The notes beneath the pieces were generated by a model, which made no database searches, had not been told where the DNA came from, and saw only the letters and a list, made by a program, of their open reading frames with translations. Both the position numbers and the translations under genes were made by a program. From Gillisella taibaishanensis (GTDB taxonomy: Bacteria > Pseudomonadota > Alphaproteobacteria > Rhizobiales > Rhizobiaceae), in contig NZ_MKIN01000027.1 of assembly GCF_001938985.1 (NCBI RefSeq), positions 372,001 to 436,000 of the forward strand: a DNA stretch of 64,000 bases, written 5' to 3'. Positions 1-8,754 of this stretch are shown here, in pieces (position 1 is the stretch's first letter; every line of letters starts with the position of its first letter).

Positions 1-369
1 GACCGCCTTGCCGTCGACGGTGACCTTGTGGCGATACTGGCGACAGTTCTGGTTGCCGACCTGATAGGGTGCTGCGGCCACGACCTCGCCTGACACGTCG
101 TCATCGCGCCAGGTGACCGTCTGGCCGCCGGGGGATACTTCAAGCGCCTGATATTCGGCGGCAAGCGCCCGCTTGCGCTGGCCATCGTTCAGCTCTGCGC
201 CGGTGCGCGAGACGATGCCGCCCTGAAGCGCGCTGATATAGATCGAGCCTGTCGATTTGGAGGCTGAAAGCGGCGAACCGACAAGACCACCGCCGGTCGT
301 CTTGCAGGATGTCAGCGCCATGGCGCCGCCCAGAAGAGCGAATGCGAACCCGTTGGCGATCTTGCTCAT
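1..369 (-). CDS. surface-antigen-like outer membrane lipoprotein, partial
   Basis: The first 123 codons of a gene that runs off the left edge. The ATG at 369 opens a lipoprotein signal peptide with lipobox L-T-S-C (Cys22), followed by a Gly/Ser/Thr-rich linker. The mature part reads as a small surface-antigen-type domain (QALEVSPGGQTVTW, then NQNCRQYRHKVTVDGK), resembling the C-terminal domain of rickettsial 17-kDa-antigen-like lipoproteins. It lies 142 bp downstream of the sensor kinase on the same strand, so it could be co-transcribed. The C-terminus is outside the window. The family call rests on motif resemblance only. Confidence 0.7.
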   Translation of the reverse strand, partial: MSKIANGFAFALLGGAMALTSCKTTGGGLVGSPLSASKSTGSIYISALQGGIVSRTGAELNDGQRKRALAAEYQALEVSPGGQTVTWRDDDVSGEVVAAAPYQVGNQNCRQYRHKVTVDGKAV

Positions 370-511
370 GGCCTGCACTTCCAAATTCTGTTTCGTCGCC
401 CGTCGCGGTCCTGTCCGCCGGCGCATACTTGATGCATGATAAGCCCGACCACGACAGCTTTTGCAAGCCGCCATTTTCGGGCGCGACAATTTCAACCAGG
501 CTCAGACCGTC

Positions 512-1990
512 TCACGCGACATCGCGCGACAGCGCCGGCAAGATCAGCCGAGCCAGCAGCCCACCACGCACGCCGCGCGATAGGCCGAGCTTGCCCTGAT
601 ATTCCGAGGTGATTTCCTTGACGATCGACAGACCGAGCCCGGTGCCGGGCTTGCTTTCGTCCAGCCTGCGGCCGCGCTTCAGCGCTTCGCCGATCTGGTC
701 GGGGTCGAGGCCCGGGCCGTCGTCCTCCACAATGATTTCCAGCCAGCTGCGCCGGCCAGGGTCCGAGCCGACTTCGCCCTCCGGCGCAGGTCTGGCCGTG
801 ACGTTGATAAGGCTTTCAGCATGGCGGGCGGCGTTTTCGATGAGATTGCCGAGGATTTCCTCGAGATCCTGGCTTTCCATCGCGAGAATCAGGCCATGGC
901 CGGGGCTTTGGCCGGCCACCGCGCCGCCCGGCCCTTCGAACAACACGTCGAACTGCTTGTCGGGATTGAGCTTGCGCATCACCCGCACCAGACGCTCGAC
1001 AACGGGTTCGACCTCGGCGCGCGACAGCACCGATTCACGCTGGGCGGCAATGCGGGCGCGGTTGAGATAGGTGCCGACCTGGCTCTGCATCGACGAGGCC
1101 TGCGCCTTGATGACATCGCCATGCGGCGCTTCCAGCACGCGGGCCTCGTTGAGCAATACGGCAATCGGCGTTTTCAACGAATGGGCGAGATTGCCGACCT
1201 GCATGCGCGCTCGCTCGACGATGCGGCGATTGCTGTCGATCAAGGCGTTGATTTCGTTAGCAAGCGGTTCGATCTCGCGGGGAAATTCGCCCTCGATCCG
1301 CTCCGCCTCGCCGCCGCGAATACGCTCCAGCGCCCGGCGCGCCCGATCGAGCGGTTTCAGGCCGAAGACAATGGTGACGGCATTGACCAGGAGACCGCCG
1401 ATGCCGAACATGCCGAGAACCGCGTAGAGCCGGTTGGAAAAGCCGCCGATCTCGTCTTCCACCACTTTCAGATTGCCCGACACGCGAAACCGCGCCGCCC
1501 GGCCGGATTCGTCGAGAATGACCTCGGTTTCGGCGATCCTGAGCTTGTTGCCGAAACTGTCGGTCATGCCGTAGAAGCGCTCGTAATTCTGGTCGAACGG
1601 GCTTTCCTCGAAGCTCGGCACCGGCAGATTGGTCAGCCCAAGCGAGGTTGAGGCGAGCGGCGCTGCATTGAAGGAGCCAAGCGGCTCAACCAGCCAATAC
1701 CAGCCGGTGCCCGGCTGCGAAAACCTGAGGTCGCCCAGCGCCGGGCTGCCCGACAGGCTCTCGCCATCGCCGACCGAAACGGAATTGACGACATTATAGA
1801 GCTGGGCACGCAACAGGTCGTTGAAGGAGCGCTCGGCGCCCTGACGATAAAGCGCCGAAATCACCACGGCCATGGTAACGAGCGCGATCATGTACCAGAG
1901 GGTAGCAAACAGCAGGACGCGCAGGGTCAGAGACTTGACCCTGAACAGTCTGAACGGCCGTATTTCGGACTTGGCTGCCATCTGCCTCAC
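512..1990 (-). CDS. feuQ: PhoQ/FeuQ-type sensor histidine kinase
   Basis: Inner-membrane sensor kinase of 492 aa. One membrane segment lies at about residues 25-47, a periplasmic sensor domain at about 48-185, a second membrane segment near 190-210 and then a HAMP-like linker. The phosphoacceptor motif is AHSLKTP with His270, the PhoQ-type variant of the H-box. N-box EILGNLIENAARH, G1 EDDGPGL and G2 GTGLGLS complete the ATPase. It follows the response regulator on the same strand after a 385-bp gap that holds a palindromic repeat. Order, size and the small secreted protein upstream match the rhizobial FeuP/FeuQ osmosensory pair, which controls cyclic glucan export in Sinorhizobium. The symbol is inferred from that context. 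Confidence 0.75.
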   Translation of the reverse strand: MRQMAAKSEIRPFRLFRVKSLTLRVLLFATLWYMIALVTMAVVISALYRQGAERSFNDLLRAQLYNVVNSVSVGDGESLSGSPALGDLRFSQPGTGWYWLVEPLGSFNAAPLASTSLGLTNLPVPSFEESPFDQNYERFYGMTDSFGNKLRIAETEVILDESGRAARFRVSGNLKVVEDEIGGFSNRLYAVLGMFGIGGLLVNAVTIVFGLKPLDRARRALERIRGGEAERIEGEFPREIEPLANEINALIDSNRRIVERARMQVGNLAHSLKTPIAVLLNEARVLEAPHGDVIKAQASSMQSQVGTYLNRARIAAQRESVLSRAEVEPVVERLVRVMRKLNPDKQFDVLFEGPGGAVAGQSPGHGLILAMESQDLEEILGNLIENAARHAESLINVTARPAPEGEVGSDPGRRSWLEIIVEDDGPGLDPDQIGEALKRGRRLDESKPGTGLGLSIVKEITSEYQGKLGLSRGVRGGLLARLILPALSRDVA

Positions 1991-2067
1991 ATGGTTTCGT
2001 CATTCGTTGCCCGGACCGGCCAGCACTGGACTAAAACAAAATCACAGCACACGCTCAAGGAGCTTGC

Positions 2068-2265
2068 GGCTTTGCCGCCCCCCTCATCCGGCTGCCGCCA
2101 CCTTCTCCCCGATGGGGAGAAGAGACATGTTGCCTGCGCCTCGTTTCAGTCGCAGCCGCATCCAGCTCGGCGTGCACAACATCGACTTCCGGGCAAAGGG
2201 TAACTTCTCGCCTCTTCTCCCCAGCGGGGAGAAGTCCCCGGCAGGGGGATGAGGGGGGCGAAGCC
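2068..2265. repeat. palindromic intergenic mosaic repeat, family A (copy 1)
   Basis: About 200 bp with inverted ends: GGCTTTGCCGCCCCCCTCAT on the left and the near-complement ATGAGGGGGGCGAAGCC on the right. Internal sub-palindromes of the type CTTCTCCCCG-ATGGGGAGAAG sit in each arm. Four related copies occur at 8488, 14185, 19441 and 42565. The layout resembles the RIME-type intergenic elements of rhizobia. It lies between the feuP-like and feuQ-like genes and could form a large hairpin in their transcript. Confidence 0.85.
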
Positions 2266-2375
2266 AATGAATAGCGTGCTTCGTGCCCCTTGAAGCGGAG
2301 TTCAACCGATTCTCCAAGTTGTTGTTTACGATAGGGATGTTTCCGAAAAATGGTTCCTGATTTTCGGTCCTATCC

Positions 2376-3050
2376 TTAGCCCTCCACCCCATCAGGAGCC
2401 TTGATACGGTAGCCTAGCCCGCGCACGGTTTCGATCATGTCGAGGCCGATCTTCTTGCGCAGGCGGCCGACAAACACTTCGATGGTATTGGAATCGCGGT
2501 CGAAATCCTGGTCATACATATGCTCGACCAGCTCGGTGCGCGAGACGACCTCGCCCATGTGGTGCATGAGGTAGGACAAAAGCCGGAATTCGTGGGAGGT
2601 CAGTTTCAGCGCCTTGCCCGAAACCGTAACCTTGGAGCTCTTGGTGTCGAGCCGCACCGGACCGCAGGCGATTTCCGAAGAAGCATGGCCGGCGGCGCGG
2701 CGAATGAGCGCTCGGATGCGGGCCAGCACTTCCTCGACATGGAACGGCTTGGTGACGTAGTCGTCGGCACCGGCATCGATGCCGGACACCTTGTCGCTCC
2801 AGCGGTCGCGGGCGGTCAGGATCAGCACCGGCATGGCGCGGCCGGCCGAGCGCCATTTTTCCAGAACGGTGATACCGTCCATGGTCGGCAGGCCGATGTC
2901 GAGAATGACGGCGTCATAGGGCTCGGTATCGCCGAGATAATGGCCTTCTTCGCCATCCATGGCCTGATCGACCACATAGCCCGCCTCCTGCAACGCCTCG
3001 ACCAGCTGGCGGTTCAGGTTGACATCGTCCTCGACGACGAGAATGCGCAT
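2376..3050 (-). CDS. feuP: OmpR/PhoP-family response regulator
   Basis: 224-aa DNA-binding response regulator. The receiver domain spans residues 1-115 with acidic pocket ED at 7-8, phosphoacceptor Asp51 (AVILDIGLP), a conserved Thr (LILTARD) and Lys (VTKPF). The C-terminal winged helix (about 125-220) ends in the OmpR-type signature (NTIEVFVGRLRKKIG, TVRGLGYR). It is transcribed before the PhoQ/FeuQ-like kinase, its obvious partner. FeuP in Sinorhizobium activates cyclic glucan export genes in low osmolarity. The assignment to FeuP rather than another PhoP-like regulator is inferred from gene order and the FeuN-like gene upstream. Confidence 0.8.
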   Translation of the reverse strand: MRILVVEDDVNLNRQLVEALQEAGYVVDQAMDGEEGHYLGDTEPYDAVILDIGLPTMDGITVLEKWRSAGRAMPVLILTARDRWSDKVSGIDAGADDYVTKPFHVEEVLARIRALIRRAAGHASSEIACGPVRLDTKSSKVTVSGKALKLTSHEFRLLSYLMHHMGEVVSRTELVEHMYDQDFDRDSNTIEVFVGRLRKKIGLDMIETVRGLGYRIKAPDGVEG

Positions 3051-3204
3051 GCTTCACTTCTCCGTTTTGCCTGTCTTGCATCCCTGATGCCCATCGCGTC
3101 CGGCGGGCAGGATGCAGCAGATAGAGAGATTTATCGTAAGATCAAAGTTGAAACCAGTGTGTGGTGGGCAAGCACGGGGGTTGCGCCCGCTTGATCGGGC
3201 AGCA

Positions 3205-3579
3205 TCAGCGCGATACCTGGATGGTCATCTTGCGCGGCCGGGCATTGTCGCCGCTGCCGGGCACGAGAATGGTGACGATACATTGGCCGCCCGACAGCCG
3301 CACCGACAGCAATTGCCCGCCGGAATCATCGACAGCCCGTTGCGCAGCAGACCGGCAATCCACACGGCTGTTGGGCTTGCTGTCGTCGCCATTGCTGCTG
3401 TTCTGCGACTGGTTCTGAGCCTGCAGGACAGGATGGCCTTCGGATGAGCTGGAAGACGGAGCGGACGAGGAGCCGACCGTCGCATAAGGCGCGGTATCGG
3501 GCACGGGCGCTATCGTGGCAGGCACCGTCCAGGCGATAAGCCCGACTGCGATACTGCCTATGATCGATCTGGATGCCAT
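3205..3579 (-). CDS. small secreted protein, FeuN-like modulator candidate
   Basis: About 124 aa from the ATG at 3579; a longer TTG start at 3645 is less likely because it hides the signal peptide. The N-terminus (MASRSIIGSIAVGLIAW) is a signal peptide or anchor, followed by a Ser-rich linker and a C-terminal domain with two cysteines (VDCRSAAQ and GGQCIVTILV) ending MTIQVSR. It lies directly upstream of the response regulator on the same strand. In Sinorhizobium the small secreted protein FeuN occupies this position and restrains FeuQ signalling. The functional match is inferred from position and secretion; sequence homology was not tested. Confidence 0.55.
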   Translation of the reverse strand: MASRSIIGSIAVGLIAWTVPATIAPVPDTAPYATVGSSSAPSSSSSEGHPVLQAQNQSQNSSNGDDSKPNSRVDCRSAAQRAVDDSGGQLLSVRLSGGQCIVTILVPGSGDNARPRKMTIQVSR

Positions 3580-3747
3580 CAACTGCCACTCTGCCGCATT
3601 CGCTTCTGATGCATCAAGTGTTACCGAAGAGCGGCTGAATGGCAAATGAATGTGTGGTCATCTTGCGGGCGCGCTCCGTTAAAATGACAGAAATGCAACG
3701 GGGCAAGTCTTTGATTTTTCATGGGCAGTGCAGCATTTTGGAGAGTG

Positions 3748-3767
3748 GACCCGGCTTTTTCCGGGTC
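3748..3767. other. hairpin downstream of the GTA-like cluster
   Basis: Perfect 7-bp stem GACCCGG/CCGGGTC around a six-base loop, 48 bp past the last cluster gene. On the minus strand it has no following U-run, so it is not a canonical intrinsic terminator. Confidence 0.4.
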
Positions 3768-3814
3768 GCCTGAGGTACAGATCCCGTCTGCGACGAGACT
3801 GCGGCCGCCCGGGA

Positions 3815-4078
3815 TCACGACGCCTTGCCAGGCCCATCGGGTGTCTTGCTCGAATCGCCGGGGCCGGCTTTGGGTGCGATAACGTGGCTGGCGACCAATC
3901 GACCGTAGAGCGCCACCAGCGCGCCAAGCGAGCCGGCGAGCGCCACGAGGCCGTCGGTCAATTGCCCCTGATCTGCAAGATCGAGCTGAAAGCCGCTCAG
4001 TTGCAGCATGGAGGCGAGAATGGCGACAAGCGCGCCCCAAACGGTCTTCGACAGATACCAAGGTTTACCATCATTCAT
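3815..4078 (-). CDS. holin-like small membrane protein of the GTA-like cluster
   Basis: 87 aa with an amphipathic start (KPWYLSKTVWGALVAI) and two hydrophobic stretches (about residues 12-30 and 42-63), ending in a charged, proline-rich cytoplasmic tail. It is the last gene of the minus-strand cluster, 37 bp after the tail hub gene. Small membrane proteins of this kind often lie beside phage lysis genes, so a holin or lysis accessory role for the endolysin at 18368-18970 is plausible. That is inferred from topology and position; no family was recognised with certainty. Confidence 0.5.
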   Translation of the reverse strand: MNDGKPWYLSKTVWGALVAILASMLQLSGFQLDLADQGQLTDGLVALAGSLGALVALYGRLVASHVIAPKAGPGDSSKTPDGPGKAS

Positions 4079-4115
4079 ATCTCTATCTCCTTGTTTCTAA
4101 TAAAAAACTTAATCT

Positions 4116-7100
4116 TCAAAAACTGAAGCGCGCCTCTGCGGCGATGCCGGCGGCATGGCGGCCGATCTGGCGCAGCCTGACCGAAAGGCCGGTCGGTGGC
4201 GCTGCAAAATCGACGGCCTGCAAGGCCGGCGGATAGGCATAGCCCGGCTCCATCAGCGTCACGCTGCGCAGCGTGGCAGAGGCCGCCGCATCGAGAATGT
4301 CGAGCTGGTAGATCTCGCTTTCCTCGTCGAGCGGAATATCCGACGGCGTCCAGTTATCGGCATCGGTGCGGCCGCGCCGGACCCAGGTGAGCGTGATTAC
4401 GCCATCCGGTGCCTTTACCGCTCGCAGATGCACAGGTGACAGCGGCGTTAACGCCCGCAGACCTCCGGAAAAACTCCGGGGACCGATGGCGGCAAGGCTC
4501 GTGCCGGCGGCCTCGGCGATCCAGTTCAGATCGAGGCCGACCTCGCTATCGGTGAGGCCGAGCGCGGTAACCGCCGCATTCAGCAGCACCGATTCGGCGC
4601 CGGCGAGCGCTCCAGCCGTCATGGCATCCTCCGTGCCGCAGAGGCCGCGCAGCAGGCCGGAGAGCTTCCAGAGCCCGCTTTCCAGCTCCTCTGCCGTCTC
4701 GAAACCGATGACTTCCCAGACATCGTTGGCCGCCTTCACCGCCAGCCGGTTATCGCCGTTCAGCACCGAAAGCCGCGAGGCCGAGGAAAAGCTGCCATAA
4801 GACAGCCTGACCAGCAGCGCATTGGCATGGTCGAAGCGACCGGACACACCCGGCGACAGTGCTTGCGTCAGCGCGCCCAGGGTCGCAGGCCCTTCCAGCA
4901 CGGCGCGGCTGGCGTAATTTTCTGTTTCGGCCGACGACGACAGGACGATCTTGCGCCAGGGGCTGGCATAGGCGGCGGCGCGGGCAAAGCCGCCCGTGTC
5001 ATCGTCGCTGTAGCGCGGCAGATCCATCCATCGCAGCAGCGGCGAAAAGCCCTGCGAGGCCCGGCCGGTCTGCACCTTGGTGCCGCTGGCAATGGTAACA
5101 GCGGCAGACACCGGCGCCGCCACTTCGCGCAGCTCCAGCGACAGCGCGCTGCCTTCCTCCACCCTCGATATCAGGAAGCGGCCGGACGGCCCTTCCGGAA
5201 AGCTCAAGACATCGCCGGGCTGCAAGGCCAGCAGCGAGGGTGAAACAGAGAGGGTCAGCGTGCGGCGGCTGAGGCGATGGTCGCGCAATTGCGCCTCCAC
5301 CACTGATAACGCGCTTGCTTCATCCAGCACCCCGGGCAGATCGGTGGAGAGCAGCTTTTGCGAGGAACCCGCCAGCCGGCGCGAGCGGACACTCGCATCC
5401 TCGTAGTCATTGGCGGGATCGTAGAAACTCAGCACCGCCTGGCTGGAATAATCGGTGGCATCGCCGCGCGTCTCGTTCCACAGCGCCTGGTCTTCGGTAT
5501 CGACGAAGACTGTGGTTTCGACGGCGGGAAGGCTCGCCGCCTGGCGGGAGCGAAACCGCAGCACCCCGCCATCTTCGATCACGTCGATCAGGAAAGTCTC
5601 GGTCAAAGGCTCGATCAGGCTGCGGGCCGAGGCGACATCGCCCTGGACATAGCCGGCGAGATCGCCCGTGACAGCTGAGACATCGTAATCGGTAAAGCCG
5701 CAATCTTCGAGAATGGCGGCGATCACCTCAGCCACGGTGCCAGTGCCGAGCCGTCCGTTCAGCCAATGGCCTGATCGCCAGTTGTCGCCATCGGCAAACA
5801 GGTCCGTGTCATAGGGAAAGGCCGGAAAGGGCCTGGAATCCCAGGTCCAGAGATAGATCCGCTCGGGTGTGACCATGCCTGATGGGGCCGCTTCGCTTTG
5901 CCAATAGCCGAGATGCGCCTGCAAAAACCGGCGCTGCATGGCATCCGAGCGCATGCCCGAGGAAAAATACGGCAGGGCATTTTCCGAGGATTTGGCATCG
6001 GGAAACACATTCGGCTGGTTGGCGCCGCGCTCCACCGCCGGGCAGCCGAGTTCGGTAAACCAGATCGGCTTCGATCGCGGCTGCCAGAGCGTTGGCGTGC
6101 CGCTTTCCGCGCCGCCGACCCTGTCGTAATGGCGGTTCGCCCACCAGGCCTCGATATCCTTGTAGCGATAGACCCAGAGCTTACCGGCAAGACCGTCTGT
6201 TATTGCGGCACGCTGGCGGGCCTTTCTGGCGGCAAGGCTCGGATAATACCAGTCATAGCCCTCGCCGGCGGCAATCTGCGCCCGCATCGCCGCCTCATCA
6301 TCGGCAATGGCGAAGCCGTCAGGATTGGCGCTGGTGAAATCGGCGTCACTCCAATCCGACAGCGGCATGTAATTGTCGATGCCGACCGCGTCGATGGCAT
6401 CGCTTGCCCAGAGCGGATCGAGATGGAAGAACACGTCGCCTGACCCATCGGCAGGGTGATAGCCGAAATATTCGCTCCAGTCGGCACCATAAGTGATCTT
6501 GGTGGCGCTGCCGAGAATGGCGCGCACATCCTCGGCCAGTTGCACGAGGGCGGCGACGAAGGGAAAGCTGTTGCCCGCCCCCCTCAGCGTCGTCAGGCCC
6601 TTCAGCTCCGAGCCGATGACGAAGCTGTCGACCCCACCCGCCGCCTTGGCGAGCAGAGCATAATGCAGCACCAGCCGGCGATAACCGCTATCGGCGCCAT
6701 TCTTGGCACCCGTATAAAGAATGGTGGTGCCGAGCACGAAGAAATCCGCCACCGTCGCCTTGCCCATGAAGGCCTCGACCACAGCGTCTATCGCCGCCGT
6801 ACCGTCAGGCGAGCCGGCAAGGCCAGCGGCGGGAGAGCAGGTAATGCGGCCGCGCCATGGATATGCCGCCTGCCGCGCGCCGCCATAGGGATCGGCCAGG
6901 CCATTATCGGCGGCAATGTCCATCATCACGAAGGGATAGAGGCAGGTGGCGACGCCACGGCTGGTGAGATCCTTGATCGCCTCGATCACGCTTTTGTCGC
7001 TTGGTGTGCCGCCATAGGCCGGGCCGCCGCCGCTCTGGCTGACCACGTGGGCTTTGGCGCGGGTGATGCCGGAAACGCTCCAGGCCCGGCTTTCATCGCG

Positions 7101-7979
7101 AGAGGCCATTTCGACGCCGGGCAGGATGGCGCAGTGGTCGGCGCGTAAATCGGTGCCGAACCAGCTGACCACGAGGGCGGCATGGGCGAGATTGGGGCAG
7201 AGCGCCTGCAGCTCGTCCAGCGAGGCCTGCCAGTCGGTGGCGGCGGTCAGCGTGTTGCGGTTGACGATCCGCTGGCTGCCGTCGCCGGTGTCTTCGGTAA
7301 TCGCGGTCGTGGCATAGCCATGTTCGGTGGCGCCGGGAATGATGGTGACAGCCGTCACCTGGTTTTCGAGCTTGCCGAGCGGTCGGATCACTTCGAATTG
7401 CAACACGGGAATGCGATTGCCGTAATCGTCGAGCGGCAGGCGCTCGAACACGACATAGGCGACACCGCGATAGGCCGACGCATTGCCATCGCCCTGCTTG
7501 GCGGCAATCAGCGGATCGACGTCTTGCACCTCGCTGCCGGGGTAAAAGCGCATCTCGACTTCGGTCAGGTCGAGCTCCTCGCCATCGGCCCAGACCCGGC
7601 GCACCGCCGCAACCGGCCCTTCGCAAAGCGCCAGCGCCAGATTGGCATAGTAGTCATAGGTCTTGGTCTTGGTCTTGGTGCCCGTGGATTTCGAGCCCGA
7701 GGTTTCGGTGGTGGTCTTTTCCTCAAACCGCGTCGCCCAGATCAGCGTGCCGCCGACCCGTGCCGTGCCATAGACACGCGAAAGTGCCGTGCCTTCGCTG
7801 GCGCCGCCGATGCGCGCCGAGGCAAGATGCGCGCCGGTGACCGTGGTCGTGCCATTGATCACCGCGTTGTCGACCAGATTGCCGGCCAGCGCACCCGCGG
7901 CCCGGCCCAGCATGGTGCCGACAGGGCCGAAAATGCTGCCGATGGCGGCACCAGCCGCCTGAAACACGAGAGTTGCCAT
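4116..7979 (-). CDS. GTA gp15-like tail hub/megatron protein with TIM-barrel domain
   Basis: 1287 aa, the largest cluster protein. A Gly/Ala-rich hydrophobic N-terminus (residues 1-40) is followed by hub-like beta domains. A glycoside-hydrolase-like TIM-barrel lies at about 300-660 (FVIGSELKGL near 453, ADWSEYFGYHP, VGIDNYMPLSDW, and IWFTELGCP near 643, where a catalytic Glu would sit). C-terminal tail-protein and FN3-like domains follow, ending RFSF. Order after gp12, gp13 and the NlpC/P60 peptidase matches gp15 of the Rhodobacter GTA, the baseplate megatron that contacts the recipient surface. The start 3 bp past the peptidase gene stop indicates an operon. Reading frame intact at full length. 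Confidence 0.92.
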   Translation of the reverse strand: MATLVFQAAGAAIGSIFGPVGTMLGRAAGALAGNLVDNAVINGTTTVTGAHLASARIGGASEGTALSRVYGTARVGGTLIWATRFEEKTTTETSGSKSTGTKTKTKTYDYYANLALALCEGPVAAVRRVWADGEELDLTEVEMRFYPGSEVQDVDPLIAAKQGDGNASAYRGVAYVVFERLPLDDYGNRIPVLQFEVIRPLGKLENQVTAVTIIPGATEHGYATTAITEDTGDGSQRIVNRNTLTAATDWQASLDELQALCPNLAHAALVVSWFGTDLRADHCAILPGVEMASRDESRAWSVSGITRAKAHVVSQSGGGPAYGGTPSDKSVIEAIKDLTSRGVATCLYPFVMMDIAADNGLADPYGGARQAAYPWRGRITCSPAAGLAGSPDGTAAIDAVVEAFMGKATVADFFVLGTTILYTGAKNGADSGYRRLVLHYALLAKAAGGVDSFVIGSELKGLTTLRGAGNSFPFVAALVQLAEDVRAILGSATKITYGADWSEYFGYHPADGSGDVFFHLDPLWASDAIDAVGIDNYMPLSDWSDADFTSANPDGFAIADDEAAMRAQIAAGEGYDWYYPSLAARKARQRAAITDGLAGKLWVYRYKDIEAWWANRHYDRVGGAESGTPTLWQPRSKPIWFTELGCPAVERGANQPNVFPDAKSSENALPYFSSGMRSDAMQRRFLQAHLGYWQSEAAPSGMVTPERIYLWTWDSRPFPAFPYDTDLFADGDNWRSGHWLNGRLGTGTVAEVIAAILEDCGFTDYDVSAVTGDLAGYVQGDVASARSLIEPLTETFLIDVIEDGGVLRFRSRQAASLPAVETTVFVDTEDQALWNETRGDATDYSSQAVLSFYDPANDYEDASVRSRRLAGSSQKLLSTDLPGVLDEASALSVVEAQLRDHRLSRRTLTLSVSPSLLALQPGDVLSFPEGPSGRFLISRVEEGSALSLELREVAAPVSAAVTIASGTKVQTGRASQGFSPLLRWMDLPRYSDDDTGGFARAAAYASPWRKIVLSSSAETENYASRAVLEGPATLGALTQALSPGVSGRFDHANALLVRLSYGSFSSASRLSVLNGDNRLAVKAANDVWEVIGFETAEELESGLWKLSGLLRGLCGTEDAMTAGALAGAESVLLNAAVTALGLTDSEVGLDLNWIAEAAGTSLAAIGPRSFSGGLRALTPLSPVHLRAVKAPDGVITLTWVRRGRTDADNWTPSDIPLDEESEIYQLDILDAAASATLRSVTLMEPGYAYPPALQAVDFAAPPTGLSVRLRQIGRHAAGIAAEARFSF

Positions 7980-7982
7980 GGA

Positions 7983-8414
7983 TCACTGCTCCGGAAATCT
8001 GAAAACCCCGGCGATGCGCCGCCGCCAGGCCGGCACCAGCGCCGAGCGCACAACGCCCGCCTGCTCATAGGCATGAATGAACTGCCCTTCTTCGCCCAAA
8101 AGCCCGACATGCTTGGCGGCGTAATGGGCGCGAAACCGAAACAGCAGGAGATCGCCCGGCATGGCTTCGGCAAAGCTCGCAAGGCTAAGAAAATGCCGCC
8201 CGGCCGCATCGAGCAGCCGATCCTGTCCCGACCGCTCGGCCCAATCGGGCGCATAGGCCGGCGTTTGCTCCGGCTCTTCGCCATAAAGCTCGCGCCAGAG
8301 GCCCCTGATAAGCCCAAGGCAATCGCAGCCGACGCCTTTGGTGGAGGCCTGATGCCGATAGGGCGTGCCGATCCAGCCCTCGGCAAGGGTGAGGACTGTC
8401 GTGTTTATGGACAT
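7983..8414 (-). CDS. GTA gp14-like NlpC/P60 cell-wall peptidase
   Basis: 143 aa from the ATG at 8414; a TTG 30 bp upstream is possible but less likely. The Cys-His papain-like core is clear: GCDCLGLIRG with catalytic Cys32, and AAKHVGLL with His102. Proteins of this family sit at the tail tip and cut peptidoglycan so that DNA can cross the recipient wall. It lies between the gp13 and gp15 homologues as in Rhodobacter GTA. A palindromic repeat separates it from gp13. Confidence 0.88.
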   Translation of the reverse strand: MSINTTVLTLAEGWIGTPYRHQASTKGVGCDCLGLIRGLWRELYGEEPEQTPAYAPDWAERSGQDRLLDAAGRHFLSLASFAEAMPGDLLLFRFRAHYAAKHVGLLGEEGQFIHAYEQAGVVRSALVPAWRRRIAGVFRFPEQ

Positions 8415-8487
8415 GAGGGGACCTTGGGGTGGGGATGATATCAAGTCCGGCTTGGCTCGAAACAGAAAGGAAGAGAGAAACCTTCTC

Positions 8488-8689
8488 GGCTTCGCCGCCC
8501 CCTCATCCGGCTGCCGCCACCTTCTCCCCGATGGGGAGAAGAGATGTACAGCACTGTCCAGCCATTCTCTAACGTCGCAATCTGCACAGCATTTTTAGAG
8601 CGTCAGAACGAAACGCAACGCTATCGCCTTGTTCTCTTCTCCCCAGGGGGGAGAAGTCTCCGGCAGGAGGATGAGGGGGTGGCGAAGCC
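8488..8689. repeat. palindromic intergenic mosaic repeat, family A (copy 2)
   Basis: About 200 bp with ends GGCTTCGCCGCCCCCTCATC and the complementary ATGAGGGGGTGGCGAAGCC. It carries the same internal CTTCTCCCC/GGGGAGAAG motifs as copy 1. It fills most of the 340-bp gap between the gp13-like and gp14-like genes. Confidence 0.85.
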
Positions 8690-8754
8690 CAAGATCCAGT
8701 AAACTCATCGCCAGTTCGTAAAGCGGTTCAAAAGACGCGGCATAGGGCCACCCC

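Noticed and set aside
7182-8438. Plus-strand frame opposite gp14 and gp15
   Set aside because: Crosses two clear minus-strand genes and lacks any family pattern.
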